Source: Saururus chinensis (lineage: Eukaryota; Streptophyta; Magnoliopsida; Piperales; Saururaceae). From it: a stretch of 64,000 nt of DNA. The notes under the pieces were generated by a model. That model was given only the letters and a program-made list of their open reading frames with translations. It did not search any database and had not been told where the DNA came from. The stretch covers positions 8,860,501 through 8,924,500 of the forward strand of contig CP141146.1 in assembly GCA_035235625.1 (NCBI GenBank), written 5' to 3'. The position numbers and the translations under genes were made by a program. Positions 21,101 to 33,708 of this stretch are shown here, piece after piece (position 1 is the first letter of the stretch; each line of letters starts with the position of its first letter).

Positions 21101-24100
21101 AGTTCCTCGATCTGTTCAATCCCGTAAGCCTTTAATGTTTCCAGAACCTACTGGCACCGTAAAACAGTATCAAAGCAGTCACAAAAATATAATATGCAAA
21201 CTTTTAAAAAAAGAGAACAGAAGTTAATTTAACATAACTTTCTGAATCTTTTCAAAACCTGAAAAGTAAAGAAACAAAAAATATGCATACTTGATCTTTT
21301 GTCCATGTCTTGCAAATATTGCCCATGAATAGGGTATCATTATCCTGACTGGCAGAAATACCAACATGTTTACCCTTCACCTGTCCAAGAGATAAGAACC
21401 TTATTATGCTGCAACAACAATAGACAGTTGATAATTACAGTCTAAATTTGTAAGGGAATGAAATTGAAACCTCTACACCGTCCTTCAACTCAGAAAGAGC
21501 TCTTTTGGCTTGTTCAGCTGTTGCATACCGAACAAATGCAAACCCCTTGCTTTTCTGAGTAGTTGGATGCTTTACAATCCTTGCTGCCTGAATTTCCCCA
21601 AATTTTCCAAATACTTCTTTCAAATCTTCCTCGTTTGCTTCCTTTGACAGACCACCTACAAAGATCTCAAATTCTTTTTGTTTCTTCCTATCTGACAGAG
21701 GAGCATGCATAAATACAGAAGGGTCTACTTCTTCCTCCTCATTCTCTTCATTATCTCCTTCATCGTCACTTGCATTTGCATTACCATCACCCATCCTACC
21801 AGTGATTTCATTAGGACCAGCAGCCTCAAGATCAACTCCATCTGTATCTTCGTCTTCACTGTTTCCTGTCTCCTCTTCAACTACTTCCTGGTCAGAAGCT
21901 GCAGCCGCATGCAAGCAAATACAAGACAGGGATCAGTGTCATACGACAAGCACATAAACACAATCCAATGTAAGAAATCCAACATCCACGGAATAGTGGA
22001 AAACAAAAATTGCAAAAAAGTACTTTATGCATATGCATTTCCTGTTTCTTAAAATCTACACAAAATTTATAGCAAAAAGAGTGACGCTAGGGTCCTGACA
22101 ATGTTCTCATCCGTTTAAATCAGTTGTACTATCTGGCTGTCAACTTGGGCCATGTATATCGATGGAAGACTCAGTGAAGGACTAGGTTTATAGGACCCAT
22201 AGCATTTTCTAAAGCTTTAATAGGTGACACTAGGGGTCTTCCAGCTGGTTCTCTCTGCTTCTTCCCTAATCAAATCACTTGTCCCATCTGCCTTTTTAAG
22301 CCAGACATTATGTCAAATCCACCAAGGTAGAGAATTCTTGCATCTCTGAAGTGCACAATTGATAGACTCAATAGGCTGCAATTCTTCAAAAACTGTTATG
22401 GTCTACGTTGGACTGGCCTCTGCTTCAAGTTGCCAGATCATAGTTGCTCGCTCGTTAATCAATTAGCTTTCCTAGGTTTATTAATTTAATTAAGCTATGT
22501 TTAACCAATAGTTGGTTCCTATTATTATTTGATTTCCTAGTTCGGACTTTAGTTACAAGGCTTGAAACCTCTTATTGTAATAATACATACTCTCTAGAGT
22601 ATCCCCTTGAGAATTGAGTTCATATTAGCTTAATCAATTTAGTTTTCTTCTTCCCTCTCTCTCTTTCTTTCCTTCATTTCCCACGTATCTACCATTGACA
22701 CCCTTGTAGACTACCAGGTCTACAACACCGGTTGCAAAAGAACTTGGCTCAACTATTGCTGACTGCCCTAACTTCAATGTCATGATCGGGAATAAGGAGA
22801 AGCTTCACAGCAAGGGAGTATGCCACCACATTGCTCCACTTGCTCAGGCTATTACTATCACATCCAATCTCTATGTCGTACCAATCAAAGGTGCAGATAT
22901 TGTCCTAGGTATGGATTGGCTGCGTACCCTGAACAAGGTTAAGTGTGACTTCGAGTTGATGCAGATGAGTTTCAATTTGGATGGGGTTAGATTCCACCTT
23001 AACACCCAACCACCGGACAATCTACATGTGATTCAGCGGGCTCAACTAAATACACATGGGTCCTACAGCCGCTTTCAATTGACAAGACTATCGATCCTTC
23101 ACAACCTTGAGGACAAGGCCGGGCGGAAGCAGTGGTGGAATCTTATGGCTCACTGGACTGGCCCACCAGGTGCAGGTCCATTCTTCTTAGCCGTCCACCT
23201 CCTCTTCCAACTACCAATTGAAGTTTTCTTAATTAATCTTTCAACGTCAATTAATGGTAGTATACTACTAGTACTTTACTTCAGATCTGTTTTTGAAATG
23301 AAAGTGAAAGTCAGCCTCAGTTCATTTTTTTGAACGTGGAGGAAAGTTTTCAGGCCTCTAGGATAGCAGTTTCAGCCACCAAAACACAACATATCCATAA
23401 CGTATGCAAACTGGATATATGTAGTTTCCTGAGCAACCTTTAGATCTAAATAAAGGTTCCTAAATAACCAAGGCAGCTTCGTATTAAAACACCCCAAGTG
23501 TGTCATAAAATCAATTAGTGCAAGTTTTTATCAACAGGTGGACTAACTTAAAACTAGATACAACATCCTAAACAAACCAATTAATTTTCAGTTTCCATTT
23601 GAAACAAAATATCAAAGCAAACCAACAAAATTAAGCAATGTTAAGAGACAGGTATGGTTTCCACCTTGATCCTGATCCGTGTGGGTGGCTTCAGTTACAA
23701 CAACACCATCAATAATCTCTTCCGGCTCATCAGAATCCTCCTCATAGTGGTCCTCATCCAAAAGTGCCTCTAGTTCCTCCGGATCCCCTAGATCATTGTC
23801 ACCTTGATCCGCATCCATGTGGGTGGCTTCAGTCACACCAACACCATCAATAATCTCTTCCGGCTCATCAGAATGTTCCTCGTGCTGCTCCTCATTCAAG
23901 GATTTTCCTGAAGATCCCCCTTCCAAATCCTCCGTAATTTCCTCCAGCTCCTCAGGATCCTCCTCATCCTGCTCCTCTTTCGCTTCCAATTCATCGGAAC
24001 ACAAGCTCCCCGCCACATTTCCAATACCCTCTGCCACTTGAGAAACCATCTCATTCATCTCCGGATCCATTTCCGCCTCCTCAGTGCCACCCTCCATCCC

Positions 24101-24400
24101 AGCCGCAACTTCCCCTCCCGTTTCCCCGTCCACCGCCGCTTCGCAGTCCGGCTCCTCCGACTTCGCAGCCGCCTCCTTCACCTCAGTCTGTACAACAATA
24201 TCCACCTCAGCCGTCTCAATAGCCGCATGCTCTTCCTTTCCAGCAACCCTCTCCTCTTCAAGGCTAGTCCCCAAACCGCCTCCGCCCCCAACAGAAGTCG
24301 GAGAGGCCTCTACCTCCGGCGCAGCTCCGAGCCTCCGAGCCGCGCCCTTAGCCCTCGCCGGCTTCTTCCGCGCCCCGCCCCTCTTCACTCTAGGAGGCAT
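18107..24400 (-). CDS. Acidic three-RRM RNA-binding protein (hnRNP Q / nucleolin-like), 11 exons, 871 aa
   Basis: The exons are 24400-23665, 21898-21471, 21380-21291, 21147-20908, 20763-20545, 20413-20059, 19974-19775, 19698-19628, 19511-19462, 19050-18995 and 18277-18107. They sum to 2616 bp with all phases consistent. Residues 1-30 are Lys/Arg/Ala-rich (MPPRVKRGGARKKPARAKG). Residues of about 60-315 are Glu/Asp-rich. RRM1 lies near 322-395 (EIFVGGL and KGFAFVRY), RRM2 near 403-480 (TLFMGNI and KGFALLEF) and RRM3 near 500-570 (TVYLESL and DFGFISF). Residues of about 572-690 are basic, and the tail is Gly/Tyr/Pro-rich and ends RQYY. This layout fits a nuclear RNA-binding protein of the plant hnRNP Q/R-like group. 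The exact target is unknown. Two internal duplications copy splice sites, as reported in the findings. Confidence 0.88.
18278..18353 (-). repeat. 38-bp perfect tandem duplication carrying a splice acceptor
   Basis: 18278-18315 and 18316-18353 are identical. On the minus strand each copy ends in GTTTTATTGACAG, so the intron before the last exon has two identical consecutive 3' splice sites. Use of the downstream site gives the full-length tail. Confidence 0.9.
18936..18992. repeat. Compound (TG)n(GC)n(GT)n(GA)n microsatellite
   Basis: A run of alternating purine-pyrimidine dinucleotides (TG, then GC, then GT) is followed by a GA run. On the minus strand the CT tract begins a few bases after the 5' splice site of exon 10 (the exon ends at 18995), so the array lies just inside an intron of the RRM gene. 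Confidence 0.95.
22450..23215 (+). mobile_element. Decayed gypsy-type fragment with a retropepsin-like region, inside intron 1 of the RRM gene
   Basis: Frame 22725-23095 encodes ELGSTIADCPNFNVMIG, then NLYVVPIKGADIVLGMDWL and KCDFELMQMSF. This is the C-terminal half of a Ty3/gypsy protease region (LYVLPLxGxDxVLGxxWL). The DTG active site and reverse transcriptase are missing. The T- and CT-rich stretch at 22450-22720 may be part of its LTR. It lies antisense to the host gene. Confidence 0.6.
23665..23941 (-). repeat. Exonic tandem duplication, unit 138 bp (46 codons), in exon 1 of the RRM gene
   Basis: The peptide block SDEPEEIIDGV, one variable residue, VTEATH and DQG occurs twice in the acidic domain. 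The copies are 138 bp apart. Each ends in GATCAAG/GTG, and the second of these is the splice donor used in my model. Confidence 0.85.
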
Positions 24401-27400
24401 CCTTCCTCTGCTCCGGTGTGGACGGAAGAAAATTGAAAATGGAGGGAAAAGGTCGTGAGCTTTCCTGGGAAGGCCAAGAGGAAAGTGGGGAACGAACTAT
24501 GGGAGACGAAGATATCGTTTGATGGCCACGGGGCAATCTCGGCCGTCCATCGCTCGAGTCGCGTTGGTTGCACCGTTTTGCTCGCGCGGCGCAGGTGGAC
24601 GTGGCCGAGTAGGGCCGGCCCGGCGGCCGGTCGGTGAAAATGCGGATTAGGGCCGGCATATTTTTTTGCCCGGGCTGGGCCTTAAAATTTCTGAAAAAGA
24701 TCGGGCTAGGGCCGATAAAAAATTTGGTATACTTTAGCTTGCTGTTAAGTATTAAAATAATATTTTTTTATATTATTGTATAATCTGACTAAGCTGAACG
24801 GGAAGTGGTTACATATTTTAAGCAAGTCTGAGAGATTTTAACCTTATAAATTATCATGATTAGTTATAAATAGGCTAAAGATATATTCTCTGGTTAATTA
24901 GTGGGTCTTCACTGAAAGATTATAACTTTTTATTAAAAAAATACGCAACCTAAGCCCATTTAAAACTAAATTAGGGTTAGACTTTTAAAAGTCTACCAAA
25001 GGCCAAAATTGGGTCACAGTACATAAAATTAGGATGGCAGATTAGGGCCAAGCCATGCTTAAGGCCTCTAGCTTGATTTCAATTATAGGCTTGAGGTCAT
25101 GGCATGTCGAAGAGCTCAAAATAAGATCGGCCAAACTCGTTTGGCTCAATTAGCCGGGCTCATGGCCATTTATAGTCATGTTATTTGTTTGTCTAAGGTA
25201 GACTCAAACACTGATAGAGGTACCCAAATAAGTAGTTGTCGATGTAGATATGTCGATGTTCGTATTTGTGAAATTCTATGTCCATCCCTTTTAAATGGTT
25301 ATAGGGATCTTAGTAAAAAAAATAGAGATGAGTAATTGTGTACCATGTTAGGATCCTAACTTAATACATAGTTACTAAACAATAATATATAGTAAAAAAA
25401 TAGAAATCTAATAGCTATGTTAGTATAAGGTTTGGATTTTAGTGTATGCTCATGTCTGCCTTGTCAGTGACAAATAGAAATAGACAAAATATAAAATAGA
25501 CAAGGGCGGGCATGAACAAGGGGCTATGTATATAGGAGAGGGATATGGGCAAACATTTACCTACATCCATGTCAAATCGTGAACACCCCTATCAATTTGG
25601 CCTTGTTTAAAAGACTACAAGAAATACCCCTATCTCATATTAATAACATATATTGAAAAAATTATGATACTTAAGAATGTCAATCTACCAACCTTTTTAC
25701 TTCATCTATTAATTTTGTTGACTTCATCTGCAAGTCATTATGAGAATGACAAAATAAATTGAGACAATTTATATGGAAAAAAAATTTATATATAAATGAC
25801 TAATATGGAACAAAGAAAATATATGTTTTTTGAAGCAGTATAGTTTTTACTATTTTAAATAGCCATATTTTTGCACTATATAGGTATTTGAGCATATAGT
25901 TTGATACATTATTCAAATGTAAATTTTTTTAACAAGTAAAGTTTTTTCTTCACTTCAAATATGTAAGAATTGAAGTAAAAAAACTTTAATTTTGACATGA
26001 AGGCAGCTCGAATTGGCTTAAGGGCTAGTCAAGCTCAAGACAATATCAAACTAACCAACTTCGGTTCACCTTAAATATGTGGCATGTGGGCAGCTTCAAA
26101 TCATCAAGTGCTTAATAATTTCTACATGGGACAAAAAAAATTTTACGAGTAAGATGATTAGCTTTTATAGAAGTCAAACATAAAAAATGGCAATATTTTA
26201 ATGTGGTTGTCTTTTTTCCTTCTTCATCACTTTTAGATGATTAGTTTCTAAAAGTTTAAAAAATGTCAACATTTGAATGAATTTGTCTTTTATACTTCTT
26301 TATTTTTTTTTAATAATTCAATGTATGCACCCTTGGGCCTGAAAAATGATAACTTTTTAAACATATGAGAACCAATAGTGACCAACAAGCAAAACAATAA
26401 TGTTAAAATGACTTCTTGAATATAGATGACCATATATAACACCCCTGGTATAATTTGCAACACAATGGAGTTTCTAGATTTAATGTCATTTTAAATTATT
26501 AAAGAAGAGAATAAAATAATTTTGTGAGCACCAAGTCACCATAATATAAATTCTTCCATCTTATAATTTTTTTTCAAAGTTCATTTTATAGTTAAAATGT
26601 ACATTTTTACATCTTAGAATATAACTATAAAAAATTATAATAAGTGGGCACTTAGCCTTCCCCTTTTTAGTTGATGGCTTTGAAGCCATATTCCTACCCA
26701 ATTTGATGGTTGAAGTTATTTTTCTTCCTAGTTTGATGATTAAAGTAATTTTTTGCTAATCCTCCTATGGAAAGTTTATTAATTCTTGTTTTGTTATGAA
26801 AAAACACTAAACTCGCAAACATTCAAAAAAATAATTACATGAAAAAAAACGTTGAACCATAGTTGTCAATAATGAATATGGCTACACCAATTAATGAGTT
26901 TCAAAGCTCCCCATGGGTTCATCCCATGGATGAATTAACATAGGTTTAACATCACTCATTTTTATATAGAAATGTGATCATGAGGGGTTAAATTGTTCTC
27001 ATCTTATATATTTTTGCATCTTATATATATATATTGCAGTTTTGTGATTGTGTTTACAATTTTATTTTGTGTGAAATGTAAGCAATGACAAATGTGGGTA
27101 CTTTTAGTTATATATATATATATATATATATGATCCACATGTCAAGCCTATAATGTCATTATCATATTTAAATTTATGCATGTAGGCTAATAATAATTAA
27201 TGATAAATACGAACAAATTGAGTTGCAAAAATATTTGTCGCATATGGAGCTTATACAATGGTTGTTTACAACTTCATATTACCATTTAGGCATACAAAAT
27301 AAAGACTATACAAGAGCATAGAGCAACAAAAAGAAAATTATTTGAAACAACTTGCACAACTTAGTATAAAGATTATCAAAATTAGTTATGTTTGAGAATT

Positions 27401-28811
27401 AATACCTTTATGAGATAACTCATGTTCTAATAGCATGGGTTGTCTTAAAATCTCGAATGAGTTATATAGAGGTGCAGTTGACATACTTCCTTTACAATAT
27501 GTTTCAAAATTAAATTTCATTTTATGCGATTTTGTGGGTTGACATTTCATAATGTGCTAAATGCAATTATTTCTTTTGAGAGCTATTTTACTAAGCAACC
27601 AAATGGATCAAAATTCAACACAAATCAAATATAATGTTGAAAGATGCAAGTTAAAATTTACCAAAGAAATAGTTGTTGTAATGTGAAACATTACACTTTA
27701 AATTGTGTTTAGTTATTTCATGATGTGTTTTCTATGTATCCTTACATATATTGATCAATCTAAGATGAAACATGTATTGTTACATATTTTGAACACATGT
27801 ATGCAAAAATGGTAAACTTTGATGTTTGTTAATGGATGATATAATATGCAATGATATTTTATATTAATTGTATTATTTTATATTTTCCTCATTTATGTTT
27901 TTAAGAAGCAAAATGTAAATATTGAATATGAGAAATACCTTTTATGTTTAACCCAAATGGACAAATGTTTTTCTCAAGTATAGAAGGAACAAATGGAATG
28001 TAGGCAAGCTATTGATAGATGCTTTACTAGTAATGCATTTATTATTATTTTATACATATTGAAGTTTATTATGTTGCTCGGGAGCATTTTGAGATTGAAC
28101 GCGATATGGAGCATGTAAAGCAACAAATGAATACACTTCACAAGCAAGTCATAATACTTCAAGAACATTTTGTGAGTTTTGTTTTAATAAAGCTACAAAG
28201 ACATTTTAAGCCACAAACATAAGTTTAGAATGACAATATAAACGTGAATTAGGTACTTTCTTTATTTTTGCATTATGAATGTGTACTGCAAGAGCATTTA
28301 TAATTTTAACACTTTATGAATGTGTAATGGTGGTTTCCTATTTGCACATTTGATACAAGACAATTTATAAACAACCTTGTCAAAGAAAGAAGAAGGTATT
28401 TAAAGGAGAATATACGCAAGATGACATTATTGACTATCATTATTGACCATCTTATGACACAAAACCTAGATGTTGAACATGACAATTGTGAGTTTTACAT
28501 TGAAACTAACATGCTGTTTGAATACTTTACACCATCTTTAAGATCCAATAAGTCATTTAGGGTGCCACAAAGTACAAAAAAAATAAAGAACTAAAAGAAA
28601 GGCTCGAGCAATGAATTACATATTAAGAACTTCAAGCACTTAAAAGTGGAATGGATGCACTTCATGCATCGTTCTATTGTAGCTAATTTGTCACAAACAT
28701 ATAAAGAGAAAGACATATTGAAAAATTATGGAAGATGAATGTTGTAGATGGGGCTACCAATTGAGAGTCTAAGCTTATTTCATGAGAGAACAAGATAGAG
28801 GGCTTTCATGG
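24401..28811. other. Upstream region of the RRM gene and AT-rich intergenic DNA
   Basis: 24401-24700 is GC-rich and holds the probable RRM-gene promoter, followed by GGGCC-rich repeat-like sequence. The rest is strongly AT-rich. It includes a (TA)n microsatellite near 27110-27131. Fragments near 28070-28170 and 28560-28680 would read as coiled-coil-like peptides (for example RDMEHVKQQMNTLHKQV) but are broken by stops. They may be remains of an old transposon gene. No functional gene is supported. Confidence 0.45.
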
Positions 28812-28819
28812 GTGTCCAC

Positions 28820-30259
28820 CAGTGGCAGATTCATGATTTTGATATAGGGTGGTAAAAAATTAACTAAAATCTAAAATAAAATAACTTTTGTTCATAAGTA
28901 TTTATAAAAAAGATGTCATAGTATAACTTATTTTATTGTTTTGGGTAAAATGACTTATTTTAGTTGAATGACATAAGCATTTCACATTTTCTCCAAGGAA
29001 GCAAATAAATCTTTTCTTTTTTTTCTTTATAAGTTGATCATTTTTTATTCTCTAGCTTATGGTCTAAACAACAGTTTCAAAAGATATATTAACAAATGAA
29101 TTAATACCGAAAAAAATAGAACATGAATTCAAACAAAAAAAATAAAAATTTGCTAATAATTAAACAAAATAAATTATAGCACTCTATATTAGGTTTATAT
29201 TTTATTTTGGAGTACATTTTCAAGCAACAAGACCCCCTAACCAACAAATTCGACATTAAAAGCAGAAAATTAAATTCTTTTGATTATAGACAAATTTTAT
29301 CAATAAAAAAATAATATTCTTGTACTTGAGCATGGAAAGTGCTAATTACTAAATTTATTATAAATAAGACAATAAAAGCAAACCAAATTAGAAAAAAGAT
29401 ACAACCATATACATTCATATCCTTCCCTCCCACTCTTGAATTCTTGCATCTTTTGAGTTATCAATGGAACTTCTAACTAGGTATTTTTCAAAGCCCTCAT
29501 AACTTTGATGAGCTCACTTTGGTGATGCTTCTCTAACTCCTAATTAATCAAATTATGTCTGTATATATGGAAGACACAACTTGAGTTAGAAGACTACTAA
29601 AAATTACTTAAATTTAAAAGTATCAAACTAATGAGATCTTCAATGTCAATTATAAATAATTAAATTGAATGCCAATGTTATGACTTAAGGGAAAAATTGC
29701 TTTTACTTTTATCTTTTATTTTTTAGAAAAAGGAGAGATTGAATTGGATGAACATGAAGGTATTGTATCAAACATCATCCCTTCCATTGTTGCAAGGGAA
29801 TGTAGGCATGTTTTCCATGAGCATGTTCTAGACATTTTTATGGAGAATATTTTGGTGGTCCAAAGATGAGAAACAATATTATTACTCATGCATTTTATCT
29901 CTCTAATGCCATTTGTACACAAAAAAAAACCATTAATGACATTTTTGAAAAATCAGCATTCCCACAACTACCCATCATTTATCAAACCTCGTACAACCCA
30001 TAACCCATAATCTCATGTAAATTCCTATCAAAACAACTCAATTACAAGTCTATTTCCCTGAGCTCGTATGATAATAGCTTAATTGAAATGTTGCCATGTC
30101 ATGATTATTAAGTTGGCTTTAGAAGGTGTTGGGTCTATTGTGGCGAGGATGTTTTTTAAAAGTGCTCAATGAATTGTGAATAGTGAGGGTGGTTTAAAGA
30201 AAATTCAAAATTCAGGGTAGTCATATGACCACTCTGTCTTCAATGTAGATCCGCCACTG
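28820..30259. mobile_element. Non-autonomous hAT-type element with 8-bp target duplication
   Basis: The element starts CAGTGGCAGATT and ends AGATCCGCCACTG, so its terminal inverted repeats begin CAGTGGCRGAT. It is flanked by the perfect 8-bp duplication GTGTCCAC at 28812-28819 and 30260-30267. Eight-base duplications and CAGTG-type ends are features of the hAT superfamily. The 1440-bp interior is AT-rich and shows no transposase, so mobilisation would need an enzyme supplied elsewhere. Confidence 0.85.
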
Positions 30260-30267
30260 GTGTCCAC

Positions 30268-30869
30268 CAATGTATACTAAAAAATGCTTAGATATAACAA
30301 TATAACGTAATTATTTCATTTTGTGGTCTTAGCAAGTTTTGGATTGTGAGCCCGATACAATTTGAATGGAAAACTTCTGATATGGTTGTTGTATTATGTT
30401 AATTAAGTTGAATATATTTATTTGTTTATATGCTACTCTATATGTTATTCTAGTTTCATCAATTTCCTCTAGTGCAACTAAATAATAGAAAGTATTCACA
30501 AGTTCACTATCTCATTTTTTCCAAGATTTACTTTCTCTTTCTCCTAATTTTTTAGCACTCCGAACAAAGCATAACAAAAATAAAAAACCAACTCCGTGTT
30601 CAATTTGAGGTTTGTTTTACTGATGGACTAGTTCATAAAGAAGCCCGTTAATACAAGTCTATGCTCACGTTTGTCAGCATGAGTCCAAACATCATAGACT
30701 ATAAAAAGTTGATCTAAGGATGCACATTACTAGGGGCAAGTAAGATTAAACCACCCACCCACCCATCTATTAACGCACATTGCCGAATCTCAATTTGGGT
30801 CAAGTTTGCAATGTTCAAGCTCATGCACCCAACAATTCGGGCTCATGTTAACTTTTTTTATATTTTATA
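30268..30869. other. AT-rich spacer, no gene seen
   Basis: I found no coding signal between the hAT element and the solo LTR. Confidence 0.5.
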
Positions 30870-33703
30870 TGTAACACTTGTGATTTATGTATGATTTTTT
30901 GGAGTATTTTGTTGGTTACTAACGTGTTTTTAAAGTAAAAAAAATAACTTTATATTTATGATTTTCTTCAAGTTCTTTTATGATCTTGAAGATACAAGTA
31001 TATCTATTAATGTGTGTGATTTTCTTAGGAGTTCTCGGGTTGAGTTATGAGAATATCTTGATCTAAGTGTTGCCAAATTTCATTGAAAAAGATAGTATTT
31101 TTTAGTGTTAAAACTTAAAAAAGTAGTAACAGTGATAAATATGAACTTTAGATTATCTTTTGTAAGAAAGAAATTTATGTCAGTGTGCATTGACACGTTG
31201 ATGACCATACTGATGGAAGCTCAGAGTCACTGTCAGCAAGCATTGACACATCAATCAATTTACCGATGAACTGCAAGTATTACTATCAGTAGCTATCAAC
31301 GCATTGGTGTTCGCTAGCAGTCTTATCAATGGGTTTAAAATTGCACATGAAAATTGTTTCAAAGCGATTTTGGAGGCAGTTATGCATCGAAATGTTGTTA
31401 ATACTTCCCATATAATACATTTGACAATCCATGACCCAAATAGGCCGAATCTTTTAGATTCTCTAACTTTGGGAAGAAGCAAAGGACTAAGGCGTGCCAA
31501 AGTGCAGAGGAAGAGGGCAGAAGACTGGATTATAGAGACCTTAGTATTGGAGACATGTAAATGGTCTAATTGCTAACCTTACTACTGTGATTTGTTGTAG
31601 ATGAGTATGTATGAAGTGAATTATGTCATTCTTTACATGAAAGCATGTTTAAGCTCATATTTAATGAGTTAAAAATATGACGATGTTGAAGATGTATGAT
31701 GTTGATATTTTTTGATTATTTGTCAACACATTTCATTATTTAGCATAAATGAATACGTTATACATGAGTAAATACATTTTTACAATGCTCTAGTGGTGCA
31801 TTTGGAAACTTTGATTTGAATTTAGATATGTGATTTCTAAATCACGTCATTGTCAATCACAATATAAGTGAGATTTGTATTTGAGAATTGAGTATTTGGT
31901 AACTGTGTGATTCTAGGAGTGAGAATTGTATTTGAATATTAGTTAAGCGTAGGATTTACAAAAAATATGGTTGACTCTATTATTTATGTTTACCCCTTTT
32001 TCTAGTTATAAAACAAATCTCATGATTTGGGTGATTTGGGACAAAAATCAAATCCCACCCTAAAATAAGTTGCTAAATTGGGAATTTGGGCTAAATCACA
32101 CCTTTTTATAAATCACATGGCCCAAATCTCCATTGCCAAACACACCCTAGAGTAATTTTGGGACAATTAAGAAAATTTTTGTTGTTTCTTTCCAAATCAC
32201 ATGGCCCAAATCTCCATTGCCAAACACACCTTATAGTAATTTTGGGACAATCAAGAAAATTTTTGTTGTTTCTTTCTGATCGTCAGCATGACCATCAACA
32301 CGTTAGTGATGTTGCTGGTGAAACGGAAGAGATGACGGTACTAGCACCGACATACACATTGACACATCGGTGAGCAACTGGTGTGTCATCAACATTGAGG
32401 TCATTAACATTGAGGTCAACACATTGGTGAGGCGTCAATGAGGAAGGCTACCTTGAGTCAACCCACTGTTGGTAAGGGGTTCAATATGTCGGTGAGTTAT
32501 TGATGGTCATTAGTGACTTGACCAACACATCACTGAGTTTATCGACAAAATATTAGTTTTGGGTACTCTCTAGCAAAAAATGCTATATGTGTAAAGTTAT
32601 TATTATGAAGTATGATAGTATGATATTTAATCATAATATGTATGATTATGTGATGATATGAGTAATGATGCATTGGACTAAATACATTGTTATGTAAAAT
32701 TCCTTGTGATGGATTGCACCGTAACTAAAGTATAAATAAGCATAAGGACAAAGGATCTTAGTGTCTAGTTGGCTCTTTAAGTACGTTTTTAACTACTTAA
32801 TGGAAGGGTTTGATATGAAATAGGATCAAGGTATTCTAGCTCTCAAAAAATGAAAGTTATGTAGAGCCGCTTCCTTGACCATAGGTTTGAATGGACTAGA
32901 GCATTAAAAGATAATTAGTCATGCACAACACAATATAATAAGTTTCGATGATCATGGTCTTGACCATTTGGGTCCATAAGCCCTTATAGGCCTTAACTTC
33001 GTGATATGGATGGAGTGTGAGTAGTTTTTGATATATTGAGGCATTATTGAATCCTAGATGCTACTATCGAGTCATAGATAACTTTTATGTTTTACACTTA
33101 CTGAGCAAGTGACTACTAAGTGAAGTCACGTTATTAACTTGAGATCATGTGAAATCATGTATGATTGATATGCTTATTTTCTAGTGTTTGATCATGTTGA
33201 TGTTTACTATTAAAAATAATAGTTGTTGATCATGAGAGGTTGCATAATAATCATGTACTTTAATATATTATAATATTTGTTTAGCCATCCTACTTAGTAT
33301 ATTCATGTACTCAATATCCTCATTATACAAGTTATCTAGAGGAATAGTCGGGTTGGGTTATTCATACAAGGAAATGACGTCCATGACTTCTATAGTTGAT
33401 GTAAGATTTCTACTGTTTCTTAGAAAACTTTTAGCATGATTTGTATTTGAATATAGACATATGAGTGTTAATTACTTATAGTTGTATATAGTATAGATCA
33501 TAACATGTATTCGAGCAAGATTGTGTGTGTTGATATGTGAGTTGACCTTATCATATTTATACATTATAATGGTTTGAATATTAAAAAATGAGTGGATCAT
33601 CCCCAAGATAGATTTGCCTATGTTTGACTAAAAGTTTTGAAAAAAATTTATTTTTGCTAATTTAATATGAGAGAAATGATATATAAAATCTTGGGGCGTG
33701 ACA
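30870..33703 (+). mobile_element. Probable solo LTR (Ty3/gypsy, Tekay/Del-like ends)
   Basis: The segment starts TGTAACACTTG and ends CTTGGGGCGTGACA, with canonical TG...CA termini. The flanking pentamers are TTATA (30865-30869) and CTATA (33704-33708), a 4/5 match to a target duplication. Neither a primer-binding site nor a polypurine tract nor coding sequence adjoins it, so it is best read as a solo LTR left by recombination. Its ending resembles that of the full element at 50855-61831. The boundaries rest on sequence ends alone. Confidence 0.6.
31791..32150. mobile_element. MITE-like insertion within the solo LTR
   Basis: The left end TGGTGCATTTGG...GATTTG is mirrored by the complement of the right end (GGGTGTGTTTGG...GATTTGG), and TAG flanks both sides. 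The motif GGTGTGTTTGG is typical of Tourist/Harbinger-like MITEs. The right end plus about 40 bp of flank is repeated in tandem (84-bp unit, 32110-32193 and 32194-32277). Confidence 0.5.
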
Positions 33704-33708
33704 CTATA

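Noticed and set aside
24038-24458. Two long plus-strand open frames opposite exon 1 of the RRM gene
   Set aside because: They are antisense shadows of the GC-rich acidic exon on the minus strand.
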